A DNA stretch of 64,000 nt from positions 310,001-374,000 of the forward strand of contig NZ_NGFO01000001.1 in assembly GCF_002149015.1 (NCBI RefSeq). Direction: 5' to 3'. A model generated the notes under the pieces. That model searched no databases, was not told the DNA's origin, and worked only from the letters and a program-made list of their open reading frames with translations. Below, piece by piece: positions 26,314-35,728 of this stretch. The stretch comes from Gordonia lacunae (lineage in GTDB: Bacteria; Actinomycetota; Actinomycetes; Mycobacteriales; Mycobacteriaceae). Both the position numbers and the translations under genes were made by a program. Each line of letters opens with the position of its first letter. The stretch's first letter is position 1.

Positions 26314-27503
26314 CCGGCTCGACCTGGGTCGACGTCATCGTGATCGGCATCGCGCTGCTCGCCGCGGCGAGCGGTTACCGATCGGGTGCGGTCGCCTCGG
26401 CCCTGGCGTTCATCGGTGTCGCGCTCGGTGCCGTGGCCGGTCTGCTGCTCGCGCCGCGCCTGATCGAACAGTTCGACGACCTGCAGGTACGGCTGCTCGC
26501 CGGAATCCTGGTGCTTGTCGTGCTCGTCGTCGTCGGCGAGGTCGCAGGCATGGTTCTGGGACGCGCGGCTCGCGGTGGTATCCGGTCGCCCGGCCTGCGT
26601 GCTGTCGATAGTGGTGTCGGTTCGCTCCTACAGGTGGTCGCGGTGCTGCTGGCCGCCGGGCTGCTGGCCATCCCGCTGCGGGAGTCGGCGGACCCGGCGA
26701 TCGCCGGGGCGGTGCGCGACTCCAAGGTGCTGACCGGCGTCGACGCGGTGTCCCCGCAGTGGGTCGACGACCTGCCCGATGATTTCAAGGCGCTCCTGGA
26801 CAGTTCCGGGCTCCCGAAGCTCCCGTTCGTCAGCACCCCGTCGACGAACGTCGACCCGCCCGATCAGGCGCTGGCCGAACTGCCGGTGGTGACGCAGGCG
26901 CGTCCCAGTGTCGTGAAGATCGAGGGCGTCGCGCCGAGCTGCCGGCAGGCGCTCGAGGGGAGCGGGTTCGTCGTGTCGCCCGAGCGGGTCATGACCAACG
27001 CGCACGTGGTCGCGGGTACCGAGCGGCTGGAGGTGCAGACCTCGACCGGGGCGCAGCTGCCGGCTCGCGTCGTACTCTTCGACAGCGAGAACGACATCGC
27101 GGTGCTCGACGTCCCGGGGCTGCGTGCGCCGGCTCTGCGGTTCGCCTCACGCCCCGCGTCGACCGGGGACGATGCGATCGCGCTCGGCTTCCCTGAGGCC
27201 GGACCGTTCTACGTGAGCCCGCTGCGGGTTCGCGCGGTGTTCGCCCACACCGGCGACGACATCTACCGCACCGGGCAGGTGACCCGTGAGGTCTATGCCG
27301 TTCGCGGTCTGATCCGTCAGGGCAATTCGGGTGGCCCGCTGCTCAACTCGGACGGCGAGGTGCTCGGCGTGGTCTTCGGGGCGGCCGAGAATGCCGCCGA
27401 CGAAACCGGTTTCGTGCTCACCGCCCGTCAGGTCCGCTCCGACTTCGACGAATCCGAGCGGCGAAGCGAGCGGGTGAGTACGCAACGCTGCGTCCTCGCC
27501 TGA
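26310..27503 (+). CDS. marP: MarP periplasmic-side serine protease
   Basis: 397 residues from GTG 26310 (GTGA overlap). Four N-terminal membrane helices form a CvpA-like domain (residues 1-125). The chymotrypsin-like protease domain has the catalytic triad His232 (TNAHVV), Asp262 (NDIAVLDV) and Ser340 (RQGNSGGPL). Cys211 (PSCRQALEGSG) and Cys394 near the C-terminus (STQRCVLA) match the redox-sensitive disulfide pair of M. tuberculosis MarP, which is needed for acid and oxidative stress resistance. It ends the nth-tlpA-NUDIX-marP coupled operon. The last 86 bp overlap the convergent ephE frame. Confidence 0.95.
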   Translation: MTGSTWVDVIVIGIALLAAASGYRSGAVASALAFIGVALGAVAGLLLAPRLIEQFDDLQVRLLAGILVLVVLVVVGEVAGMVLGRAARGGIRSPGLRAVDSGVGSLLQVVAVLLAAGLLAIPLRESADPAIAGAVRDSKVLTGVDAVSPQWVDDLPDDFKALLDSSGLPKLPFVSTPSTNVDPPDQALAELPVVTQARPSVVKIEGVAPSCRQALEGSGFVVSPERVMTNAHVVAGTERLEVQTSTGAQLPARVVLFDSENDIAVLDVPGLRAPALRFASRPASTGDDAIALGFPEAGPFYVSPLRVRAVFAHTGDDIYRTGQVTREVYAVRGLIRQGNSGGPLLNSDGEVLGVVFGAAENAADETGFVLTARQVRSDFDESERRSERVSTQRCVLA

Positions 27504-28482
27504 CTTTCCGTGCCGATCGGCGCGTGCCGTCCGCGGTCGGTTCGGGCTCGTGGCGCAGGAACTCGAGGATGTGCTCGGTCACCGCGGCCGGTTGTTCCTG
27601 ATGGACGAAGTGGCCGCTGCCCTCGACCTGTCGATACTGCTGGTGCGCGGCCCACCGGTGGCTGTCGGCCATCGCGTCGTCGAGGATGTACGGGTCGTCG
27701 CGGCCGCGGAGGGCGAGCACCGGCAGGTGCAGCCGTTGATCCATGAGCTCCATGAAACGGGCGCCGTCGGGCCGGAACTGTGAACGGAACGCCCAGCGCC
27801 GGTACTCCAGGCTGCAGTGCGCGACGTTGGGGATCAGCATCGCCGACCGGTTGAGTTCGACGGTGTGCGCGTAGTCGGGTTCGGCCCGCCAGGGGTCCGA
27901 CGACCGTTCCGCGAAGTAGTCGGAGACGAAGGCGGCGTCGTCGCGCGTGACCTGACGTTCGCCGAGACGCGGGATCTGGTTGCGCAGGAACAGCGGCAGG
28001 AACTGCGCTCGCTGGGCCTTGTCGCGCAGCACCCGTCGACGCAGGGCGCGCGGGTGGGGGGACGCGACGACGACGATCCGGTCGACGACGCGCGGGTGCA
28101 GAGTGGCGGTCGCCCAGCAGACCAGTCCGCCGTCGGAATGCCCGATGAGGGTGGCGCGGGTGTGTCCGAGCGCGCGCACCAGCCCGTTGGTGTCGCCGGC
28201 CAGGGTCCAGCCGTCGTAGCCGCGCGGGGGTTTGTCGGTGTCGCCGTAACCGCGGAGGTCGACGGCGACGGCGCGGAAGCCGGCGTCGGTGAGTGCGGTG
28301 AGCTGATGTCGCCAGCTCCACCAGAACTCGCCGAAGCCGTGGAGCAGCAGCACCAGCGGGCGGTCGCCCGCAGGGACGCCCGCGGGTTGGACGGCGTGGA
28401 ACCGGACTCCGTTGGCGCGGACGTCGAAGTGCTCCCAGTCGCCCGGGAGACGAACGCTCGAGGGGTCAGGCTCCTCGCTCAC
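27418..28482 (-). CDS. ephE: Alpha/beta hydrolase, epoxide hydrolase EphE-like
   Basis: 354 residues from GTG 28482, with AAGGA 6 bp upstream. The alpha/beta-hydrolase core is LVLLLHGFGEFWWSWRHQL (oxyanion HGF), AVDLRGYGDTDKPP, and a nucleophile elbow GHSDGGL with Ser in the usual Asp position for epoxide hydrolases (they need an Asp at GHDWG); the charge relay includes RGRDDPYI and the catalytic His in GSGHFVHQEQP. So the chemistry may be esterase-like. The last 45 residues are a basic tail (RRSARKVRRGR) encoded opposite the marP 3' end. It follows the holin-like gene by 3 bp. Confidence 0.85.
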   Translation of the reverse strand: MSEEPDPSSVRLPGDWEHFDVRANGVRFHAVQPAGVPAGDRPLVLLLHGFGEFWWSWRHQLTALTDAGFRAVAVDLRGYGDTDKPPRGYDGWTLAGDTNGLVRALGHTRATLIGHSDGGLVCWATATLHPRVVDRIVVVASPHPRALRRRVLRDKAQRAQFLPLFLRNQIPRLGERQVTRDDAAFVSDYFAERSSDPWRAEPDYAHTVELNRSAMLIPNVAHCSLEYRRWAFRSQFRPDGARFMELMDQRLHLPVLALRGRDDPYILDDAMADSHRWAAHQQYRQVEGSGHFVHQEQPAAVTEHILEFLRHEPEPTADGTRRSARKVRRGRSVAYSPARFAARIRRSRSGPDGR

Positions 28483-28485
28483 GGG

Positions 28486-28992
28486 TCATCCTTCGCGGGC
28501 GGGCGGAATTCTCGGGTGGGTGGTCTCGTGCGCCGCGCCCCGATGCGGCAGGACGGTCGGCAACTCGTTGACCGATTCGATCGTCTTCTCGGGTCCGCGT
28601 ACCCGTTTGAAGAAGAGGTAGCCGACGAAGGCCGCGATCAGGGTGACCGTCACCAGGATGAGGAAGACGATCAGGAACGCCAGCCAGCGCCAGACCCATT
28701 CGTCGAGCAGCTCGGCGAGGAAGAAAAAGAAGAAGAAGCTGGAGTACAGCGCCATCACGCCGGCGACGATCAGCAGCCCCGTGCCGGCGCCGGCCTTCTT
28801 CGCCTCGGTGACCAGTTCGGCCTTGGCGAGCGCGACCTCGGATCGGAACAGGGTGGAGACACTGGTGGTCGCGTCCTTGACCAGGCTTCCGATGGTCGGC
28901 TCGCCGTTGTGGCCGGCGTTCGCGTCGGAGAGCGGGATCGACGGGACGGAGTCCCGGCCCGCGTCGGGCAGGCCGTGCTCGTTGGGGCTCAC
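28486..28992 (-). CDS. Phage-holin-like (Actinobacterial holin-X) membrane protein
   Basis: 168 residues from GTG 28992, chosen because GGAGGATT precedes it; the frame open to 29154 runs into tandem repeats. The sequence has an Asp/Pro-rich N-terminus, an amphipathic region SIGSLVKDATTSVSTLFRSEVALAKAELVTEAKK, and two long hydrophobic helices (GLLIVAGVMALYSSFFFFFFLAELL and LAFLIVFLILVTVTLIAAFVGYLFF). This is the Pfam phage_holin_3_6 type common in actinobacterial chromosomes (Rv3669). It is an integral membrane protein of uncertain role and need not be phage-derived. Confidence 0.85.
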   Translation of the reverse strand: MSPNEHGLPDAGRDSVPSIPLSDANAGHNGEPTIGSLVKDATTSVSTLFRSEVALAKAELVTEAKKAGAGTGLLIVAGVMALYSSFFFFFFLAELLDEWVWRWLAFLIVFLILVTVTLIAAFVGYLFFKRVRGPEKTIESVNELPTVLPHRGAAHETTHPRIPPAREG

Positions 28993-29047
28993 AGAATCCT
29001 CCGTTGTTCGGCTGATGGCCATATGTTGCCATGCGCGGGCGGTCCGG

Positions 29048-29130
29048 GTGGCGAGCCACCCGTCGAAGGAGTGGCGAGCCACCCGTCGAATGGAGTGGCG
29101 AGGTACCCGTCGAATGCTGTGGCGAGCCCT
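29048..29130. repeat. Tandem repeat, 23-24 bp units
   Basis: Three consecutive copies of GTGGCGAGCCACCCGTCGAA plus 3-4 variable bases (29048-29070, 29071-29094, 29095-29118), and a fourth partial copy from 29119. The third copy has GGTA for GCCA. The array lies between the holin-like gene and the 45-bp array and occupies its upstream region. Confidence 0.9.
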
Positions 29131-29160
29131 CGCCGGACGCAGCGGAGCGAGCAAGTGATG

Positions 29161-29340
29161 GTGCGGTTCCCACCGCTCTCCGAGGAGTGGCCGTCGCTTG
29201 CGGAGGTGCGGTTCCCACTGCTCCCTGAGGAGCGGCCGTAGCTTGCGGAGGTGCGGTTCCCACTGCTCCCTGAGGAGCGGCCGAAGCTTGCGGAGGTGCG
29301 GTTCCCACTGCTCCCTGAGGAGCGGCCGAAGCTTGCGGAG
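29161..29340. repeat. Perfect four-copy 45-bp tandem repeat
   Basis: Four 45-bp units (29161-29205, 29206-29250, 29251-29295, 29296-29340). Units 3 and 4 are identical; unit 2 differs by one base (GTAG for GAAG); unit 1 differs from unit 2 at five positions. Each unit begins GTGCGGTTCCCAC and ends GCTTGCGGAG. The 45-bp period is a multiple of three, so it creates spurious long frames on both strands. The array lies immediately downstream of the acs terminator and contains CTCCCTGAGGAGCGGCC, resembling the dispersed repeat near crp. Confidence 0.95.
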
Positions 29341-29353
29341 GCCGCGTCACGAA

Positions 29354-29384
29354 GGGGCCTGCCGACTCGACGTCGGCAGGCCCC
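29354..29384. terminator. Perfect hairpin terminator of acs
   Basis: GGGGCCTGCCGAC and GTCGGCAGGCCCC pair without mismatch around TCGAC, 33 bp beyond the acs stop codon. Confidence 0.85.
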
Positions 29385-29416
29385 GATCGGGCGTCGGTGA
29401 TTTCGCGGGAGGGTGG

Positions 29417-31357
<1,941 letters not shown>

Positions 31358-31432
31358 CGGTGAGAAGGGCCTTTCGCTGTCGACGGCGGTCACTCAACAG
31401 TAAGGTGACCCGACGTCAGTACGGGGAAACAG

Positions 31433-31448
31433 TGTGAGCGTAGTCACG
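31433..31448. promoter_or_regulatory. Crp/GlxR operator upstream of acs
   Basis: TGTGAGCGTAGTCACG matches TGTGAN6TCACA at nine of ten fixed positions. It lies 40 bp before the GTG and 76 bp before the ATG of acs. Crp is encoded at 22565-23239 in this window. Confidence 0.6.
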
Positions 31449-31754
31449 TCGGCGTCATGCCAGGAACCGTCCGGTATGCGAACGCAACCGATACGCGATG
31501 AACGGCTGTTGAGCGACGACGAACGGTCGGCCGCAGGCCGGTGGTCGGCCACCGACCGATCGAGACGGTTCGCTTCGATGGGGCCACTGGCCGCGCGATA
31601 GGAACAATAACCGTTTCCGAATCACACAACGGCGACTAACAATGGCCGATCGGTATTCCCTATTCATCGAGAGCTTCCGGCGGCGGGTGTCGTCGTGGTC
31701 GGGCAACCGAGGGTGACCCGAGGACGGTGTCGCCGACACAACTATCGTCGGTTC

Positions 31755-32510
31755 GTGACCACCGACCCACTGTTGCCCCTGCTGGAGCTCCCCGGCGTCG
31801 CCGCTGCGTCCGACCGCGCACGTGATGCCCTGTCGGCAGTCCACCGGCACCCCGCCAACCTGCGCGGATGGGACAAGACCGCCACCGAGGCCTCGTGGCG
31901 GGCGGGTAGGTCCTCGGCTGCCATCGACGGTGGAAGCGTCGAGCTCCGGCGTGACGGCGACTTCGACGACCCGATCCTCGCGGGTGCGATGCGGGTGTCG
32001 CAGGCACTCGACGGGGACTCCCTGGTCACGCTGACCGCGGTGATCCGGCGGGCGCCCGCGCAGGCCCTGGCGCGGTTGCACACCCTCGCTGCCGCAGACC
32101 TCGTCGACGACCCCGAGACGTTGGGGCGCCCGCGAAGTGGGACGGATGTCAGCGAACGTCTCAACTTGTTGGGGCAGTTGACAACCGGTGCGACCTCGGT
32201 CCCGGCGCCTGTGCTCGTCGCGGTGGTCCACGGGGAGCTGCTGGCCGTGAACGCCTTCCCGACCGCCAACGGCATCGTCGCCCGTGCCGCGTCCCGCCTC
32301 GTCGGCGCCGCGACCGGTCTGGACCCGCACTGCCTCGGTGTGCCGGAGGTGACCTGGTTCAAGCGGGTCGGCGAGTACCGCACCTTGGCGACGAACTTCG
32401 GAGCCGGTACCGAATCGGGCCTGCGGGACTGGATCGTCTTCTGTTGCGAGGCCTTGGAAGCCGGTGCGGCGGAGGCGAAGTCGATCGCCGACGCGGCACG
32501 GGCGGGGTAG
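31755..32510 (+). CDS. Rv3662c-like protein with a degenerate Fic-type motif
   Basis: 251 residues from GTG 31755. The all-helical pattern (ASDRARDALSAVHRHPANLRGWDKTATEASWRAGRSSAAIDGGS, LARLHTLAAADLV) and the segment NAFPTANGIVAR at 166-177 resemble the Fic fold: the Fic consensus HPFxxGNGRxxR is changed to N-A-F-x-x-A-N-G-I-x-A-R, so the catalytic His and the anion-hole Arg are missing. It matches the Mycobacteriales protein family of Rv3662c, located between acs and ssd. A non-catalytic or modified Fic-like role is inferred; the mechanism is unknown. It is divergent from acs, and a GC-rich hairpin follows it. Confidence 0.75.
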   Translation: MTTDPLLPLLELPGVAAASDRARDALSAVHRHPANLRGWDKTATEASWRAGRSSAAIDGGSVELRRDGDFDDPILAGAMRVSQALDGDSLVTLTAVIRRAPAQALARLHTLAAADLVDDPETLGRPRSGTDVSERLNLLGQLTTGATSVPAPVLVAVVHGELLAVNAFPTANGIVARAASRLVGAATGLDPHCLGVPEVTWFKRVGEYRTLATNFGAGTESGLRDWIVFCCEALEAGAAEAKSIADAARAG

Positions 32511-32545
32511 CGCCCAGGGGTGGCGAACCCGCCCCGGACAGCACT

Positions 32546-32590
32546 GCGGGCGGCCGCCGGCGTCGTAAACGACGCGGTTGCCGCCCGCGT
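32546..32590 (+). terminator. Hairpin terminator after the Rv3662c-like gene
   Basis: GCGGGCGGC and GCCGCCCGC enclose an inner stem GCGTCGT/ACGACGC-like pairing (CGTCGTAAACGACG), giving a long GC-rich hairpin 36 nt after the stop codon. Confidence 0.6.
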
Positions 32591-33205
32591 AGCACGGACT
32601 CAAGTTACCAAGCGTGCTTGGTGGGTTGTGGTTACCGCCTCGGCGATTGATCGCGAGTCGGGATTGCGGACCGTCCACGTGCTGCCAGCTGTGGGCCATT
32701 CCTCCCGGGCCTGGCGCCTCAAGAGAGGAAGGCGTGGCGCAACGAGTGGTGGCGGTCGGTTGTCCTGACTGTGATGTCGCAGGCGCACAACACTTTTGCC
32801 ATATGCGGCGTGCTCCGCGTGGGTGCTTGCCGCCCGTGCTGGGAAGTGCTCGGCGTGGGGGTCCGTTCCTTCTCTTCCGGATCGAACTTGGCCTTCCGAG
32901 TTTCCGTAACCACTGTTCTACACCGTGATGCCGATCACATCAAGCGTTCCGTGCCGGAATGTTGCCCGATTTCCAGATTCTGCCGAAATGTGTTGAGGCG
33001 CAGGTGATTTGTCGAGCCTGGCGGTGGAATCAGGGCCTGAGGCGCGCCGATAGGGCCCGTCGTCCAGGGGGGCAACGTTGCAATGACGTTGCGCGTTTTC
33101 TGTGTCGAAAAGGCGTTTGTCGGATAACGCCCCACAGCGGAACGTGCATTTGCTCGTGTTGTTACCGGGGAGTAGAACGGACATTCGCGAATGGGATTGT
33201 TGTGC
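32591..33205. other. Gene-poor segment between the Rv3662c-like gene and 6C RNA
   Basis: About 600 bp without a convincing gene. Short frames exist on both strands (for example 32918-33238 reverse) but none has a family match, a good ribosome-binding site or actinobacterial codon bias. The base composition is visibly less GC-rich than in the flanks, particularly from 32770 to 33210. In M. tuberculosis the HAD protein Rv3661 occupies this position; nothing resembling it is seen here. Confidence 0.6.
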
Positions 33206-33235
33206 TTGCAAAGAATCCGAATCCGTGTGTATAGT
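33206..33235 (+). promoter_or_regulatory. Promoter of the 6C small RNA
   Basis: TTGCAA (33206-33211) and TATAGT (33230-33235) separated by 18 bp. This sigma-70-like promoter would start transcription near 33242, just before two strong stem-loops. Confidence 0.7.
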
Positions 33236-33241
33236 CATCGG

Positions 33242-33334
33242 TACCCGGTTCTCATACCGTCACGTTTCAGCCCGACCCCCCGGGGCTGAAACGTGACGAC
33301 CCCGGCCTCCTCCCCCCCTGGCCGGGGTTGTCCT
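33242..33334 (+). ncRNA. 6C small RNA
   Basis: Two consecutive stem-loops with C-rich loops, the definition of the actinobacterial 6C RNA. Stem 1 (33258-33298) is a perfect 16-bp pairing of CGTCACGTTTCAGCCC with GGGCTGAAACGTGACG around GACCCCCCG. Stem 2 (33299-33328) pairs ACCCCGGCC with GGCCGGGGT around a loop with seven C residues and is probably the terminator. In M. tuberculosis the 6C RNA (B11) lies next to ssd (Rv3660c), the same place as here, and on the same strand. The C-rich loops act on G-rich mRNA targets. The ends are estimated from the promoter and the second hairpin. Confidence 0.9.
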
Positions 33335-33449
33335 CTGTCTGGGGTCTTTTCTACCCCGCGGACGAGCCGGCAGCGGCCGGTTGTCCACAGGCTTGGACTC
33401 CATCCCCAGGCGGTCGGATCGTGCCTGTCGGCATCCCCCGCCTTCCCTC

Positions 33450-34523
33450 ATGATCATCGGCATGCCCGACGAACTCCTGGTCCTCGTGGATCCCGATCTT
33501 CGCGACGATGTCGCACGCTGCGCGGCAGCCGCCGGCTACCTCGTGCAGGTCGCCCCCGCCGACGACTGCCGGCGGGAATGGCTGACGGCCCGGGCCGTGG
33601 TCGCGGACCCACCCGCGGTCGAGGTGCTGTCCCGCGTACGTCCGCCCCGCCGTCCCGGCCTCGTCCTGGTGAGCGCCGCCGAACCGGGTGCACACACCTG
33701 GCGGATGGCGATGGACCTGGGTGCCGAGGACGCGTCGACGCTGCCGGCCGAGGAAGGGCGCCTCGTCCGGGTGCTGACCGAGTGCCGGGTGCCTCGACGC
33801 CGCCCGGCCGGTGTCGTCGCCGTGATCGGGGCACATGGCGGTGCCGGGGCATCCACGCTCGCCGCCGCGGTGGCGCTGACATCGGCCGGCGCCGGCTCGC
33901 CCACGCTCCTCCTCGACCTCGACGACATGGGAACCGGTGCCGACCTCCTGCTCGGCATCGAACGCCGCCCCGGGCTGCGCTGGCAGGATCTCTCGCTCGA
34001 CGGCGGGGTCGTCGGCGGTATGGCTCTCCACCAGGCGCTGCCGAGTGCGCGTGAGGGTCTCGCGGTGCTGACCTCACAGCGACTGCCGGCTGCCGGGTTG
34101 AGCGTCGAGGCCGTCACCGCGGTGATCGACGCGGGACACACCCACGGTGATCTCGTCGTGCTCGATCTGCCGCGCTCGGACAACCCGGTGGTCCGGGCGG
34201 CGATCGCATCCACCGACGTCGTGGTGGTGGTGACCACCCCCACCGTCGGCGGATGCGCCGCCGCCCGACGCATCGTCGATCGTGTCGTCGGCGACGAGGT
34301 GGCCGTCGAGCTCGTCGTGCGGGGACCCTCGCCGGGCGGACTGCGGCCACAGCAGGTCGCCGATGCGATCGGACTCCCGCTGCTCGCCGCCTGCCGACCG
34401 GAGCCTCGCCTGGCCGCGCGTCTGGAAGGCGGACCGTTGCGACCGCGCCCTCGTGGTCCGCTCGGGCGCGCGGCACGAACGGTGTACACGAGGGTCGCCG
34501 AGCGCAGGCGGCTCGCATCATGA
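33450..34523 (+). CDS. ssd: Ssd, septum site-determining CpaE/MinD-like protein
   Basis: 357 residues from ATG 33450; ATG 33462 is an alternative and no ribosome-binding site stands out. It has an N-terminal receiver-like region (residues 5-110), then a MinD-like P-loop domain. The deviant Walker A is GAHGGAGASTLAAAVAL, in which the signature Lys residues are replaced, as in mycobacterial Ssd. LLLDLDDMGTGADLLLG and LVVLDLPRSDNPVVRAAI supply the remaining switch motifs. It is the CpaE homologue of actinobacterial tad loci and may position pilus machinery; in mycobacteria it modulates septation and dormancy genes. It overlaps the next start (ATGA). Confidence 0.9.
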   Translation: MIIGMPDELLVLVDPDLRDDVARCAAAAGYLVQVAPADDCRREWLTARAVVADPPAVEVLSRVRPPRRPGLVLVSAAEPGAHTWRMAMDLGAEDASTLPAEEGRLVRVLTECRVPRRRPAGVVAVIGAHGGAGASTLAAAVALTSAGAGSPTLLLDLDDMGTGADLLLGIERRPGLRWQDLSLDGGVVGGMALHQALPSAREGLAVLTSQRLPAAGLSVEAVTAVIDAGHTHGDLVVLDLPRSDNPVVRAAIASTDVVVVVTTPTVGGCAAARRIVDRVVGDEVAVELVVRGPSPGGLRPQQVADAIGLPLLAACRPEPRLAARLEGGPLRPRPRGPLGRAARTVYTRVAERRRLAS

Positions 34524-35728
34524 CCCGAGCACGAACGGACGGGCAGACCGACGAGGCGCTCCTGGACCGGGTGCGCTCGCGCCTGGCCGCCGACGCGGCC
34601 GACCCGAGCCCGGCCGTCATCGCCGACGCGATCCGGGCGGAGGCCGGGGGTGTGCTCGGCGACACCGACCTGCTCGCCGCGCTCCGGTTCCTGCAGACCG
34701 AGCTGACCGGGGCGGGCAAGCTCGAGCAACTGCTCGCCGAACCCGACATCGCCGACATCCTGGTCGCGGGCCCCGACGAGGTGTGGGTGGATCGAGGCTC
34801 CGGACTCGAGTCGACGCCGATCCGATTTCCGGACGAGGCGTCGGTACGTCGCCTCGCGGGACGGCTCGCGCTCGGCGCCGGCCGCCGACTCGACGATGCG
34901 CAGCCCTGGGTCGACGGGCAGTTGTCGAACGTCGGACGCCGGGGGTACACCGTGCGGTTGCACGCGATCATCCCGCCACTCGCAGCGGACGGGACGTGCA
35001 TCTCGCTACGGGTACTGCGTTCGGCGTCCAAGGACCTGCCGAGCCTGGTCGACGGTGGCGCGATCCCGTCCGAGGTGGTGCCGGTCATCGCCGACATCCT
35101 CCGCAACCGGCTCGCCTTCCTGGTCATCGGCGGCACCGGTTCCGGGAAGACGACTCTGCTCAACGCACTGATCGGCGCCATGGATCCGCGCGAGCGGGTG
35201 GTCTGCGTCGAGGACGCCCTCGAGCTCGACCCGCGCCATCCGCAGGTGGTACGGCTGGTCGCGCGGGCGTCGAATGTCGAAGGCGTGGGCGAGGTCCCGG
35301 TGCGGACCCTGGTCCGTCAGGCGCTTCGGATGAGGCCGGACCGGATCATCGTCGGGGAGGTCCGCGGCGGCGAGGTCATCGACCTCCTCACGGCGCTGAA
35401 CACCGGCCACGACGGAAGTGCCGGAACGGTCCATGCGAACTCGACGTCGGAGGTACCGGCACGGATGGAAGCGCTTGCCGCGCTGGGGGGTATGGCCCGC
35501 GACGCACTGCACAGTCAGCTGGGCGCCGCGTTGCAGGTGGTCCTCGGGGTGGCACGGAATGCGGGCGGGGCGCGCGGCCTGGTCGAGATCGGGGTCGTCC
35601 GGCGAGGCGATTCCGGACGAGTGACGATCGTGCCGATCTGGTTGCGCAACAGTGGTTTCACCGCGGACCGCGGCCACTTCGACGCCCTGATCGCCGGCCG
35701 CGGGCCGGCGTCGGTGGACCGTCGGTGA
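34520..35728 (+). CDS. tadA: TadA/CpaF secretion ATPase
   Basis: 402 residues from ATG 34520. The VirB11/GspE family motifs are complete: Walker [19 protein letters not shown], the Asp box ([11 protein letters not shown]), Walker B ([20 protein letters not shown]) and the His box ([15 protein letters not shown]). The N-terminal domain has [16 protein letters not shown]. It is the cytoplasmic hexameric motor for the tad pilus or secretion machinery (Rv3659c type). Its stop shares a base with the tadB-like start (TGATG). It is part of a four-gene coupled unit ssd-tadA-tadB-tadC. Confidence 0.94.
   Translation: MTRARTDGQTDEALLDRVRSRLAADAADPSPAVIADAIRAEAGGVLGDTDLLAALRFLQTELTGAGKLEQLLAEPDIADILVAGPDEVWVDRGSGLESTPIRFPDEASVRRLAGRLALGAGRRLDDAQPWVDGQLSNVGRRGYTVRLHAIIPPLAADGTCISLRVLRSASKDLPSLVDGGAIPSEVVPVIADILRNRLAFLVIGGTGSGKTTLLNALIGAMDPRERVVCVEDALELDPRHPQVVRLVARASNVEGVGEVPVRTLVRQALRMRPDRIIVGEVRGGEVIDLLTALNTGHDGSAGTVHANSTSEVPARMEALAALGGMARDALHSQLGAALQVVLGVARNAGGARGLVEIGVVRRGDSGRVTIVPIWLRNSGFTADRGHFDALIAGRGPASVDRR

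Noticed and set aside
28486-28992. Prophage remnant suggested by the holin-like gene
   Set aside because: This holin family is a normal chromosomal gene in actinobacteria at this position, and no other phage gene is present.
29048-29340. Possible CRISPR array or repetitive protein
   Set aside because: Units are directly adjacent with no unique spacers, and no cas gene is near. The frames across it arise because 45 is a multiple of three.
31444-31629. Short reverse frame upstream of the Rv3662c-like gene
   Set aside because: No ribosome-binding site, no family resemblance, and it occupies the acs regulatory region.
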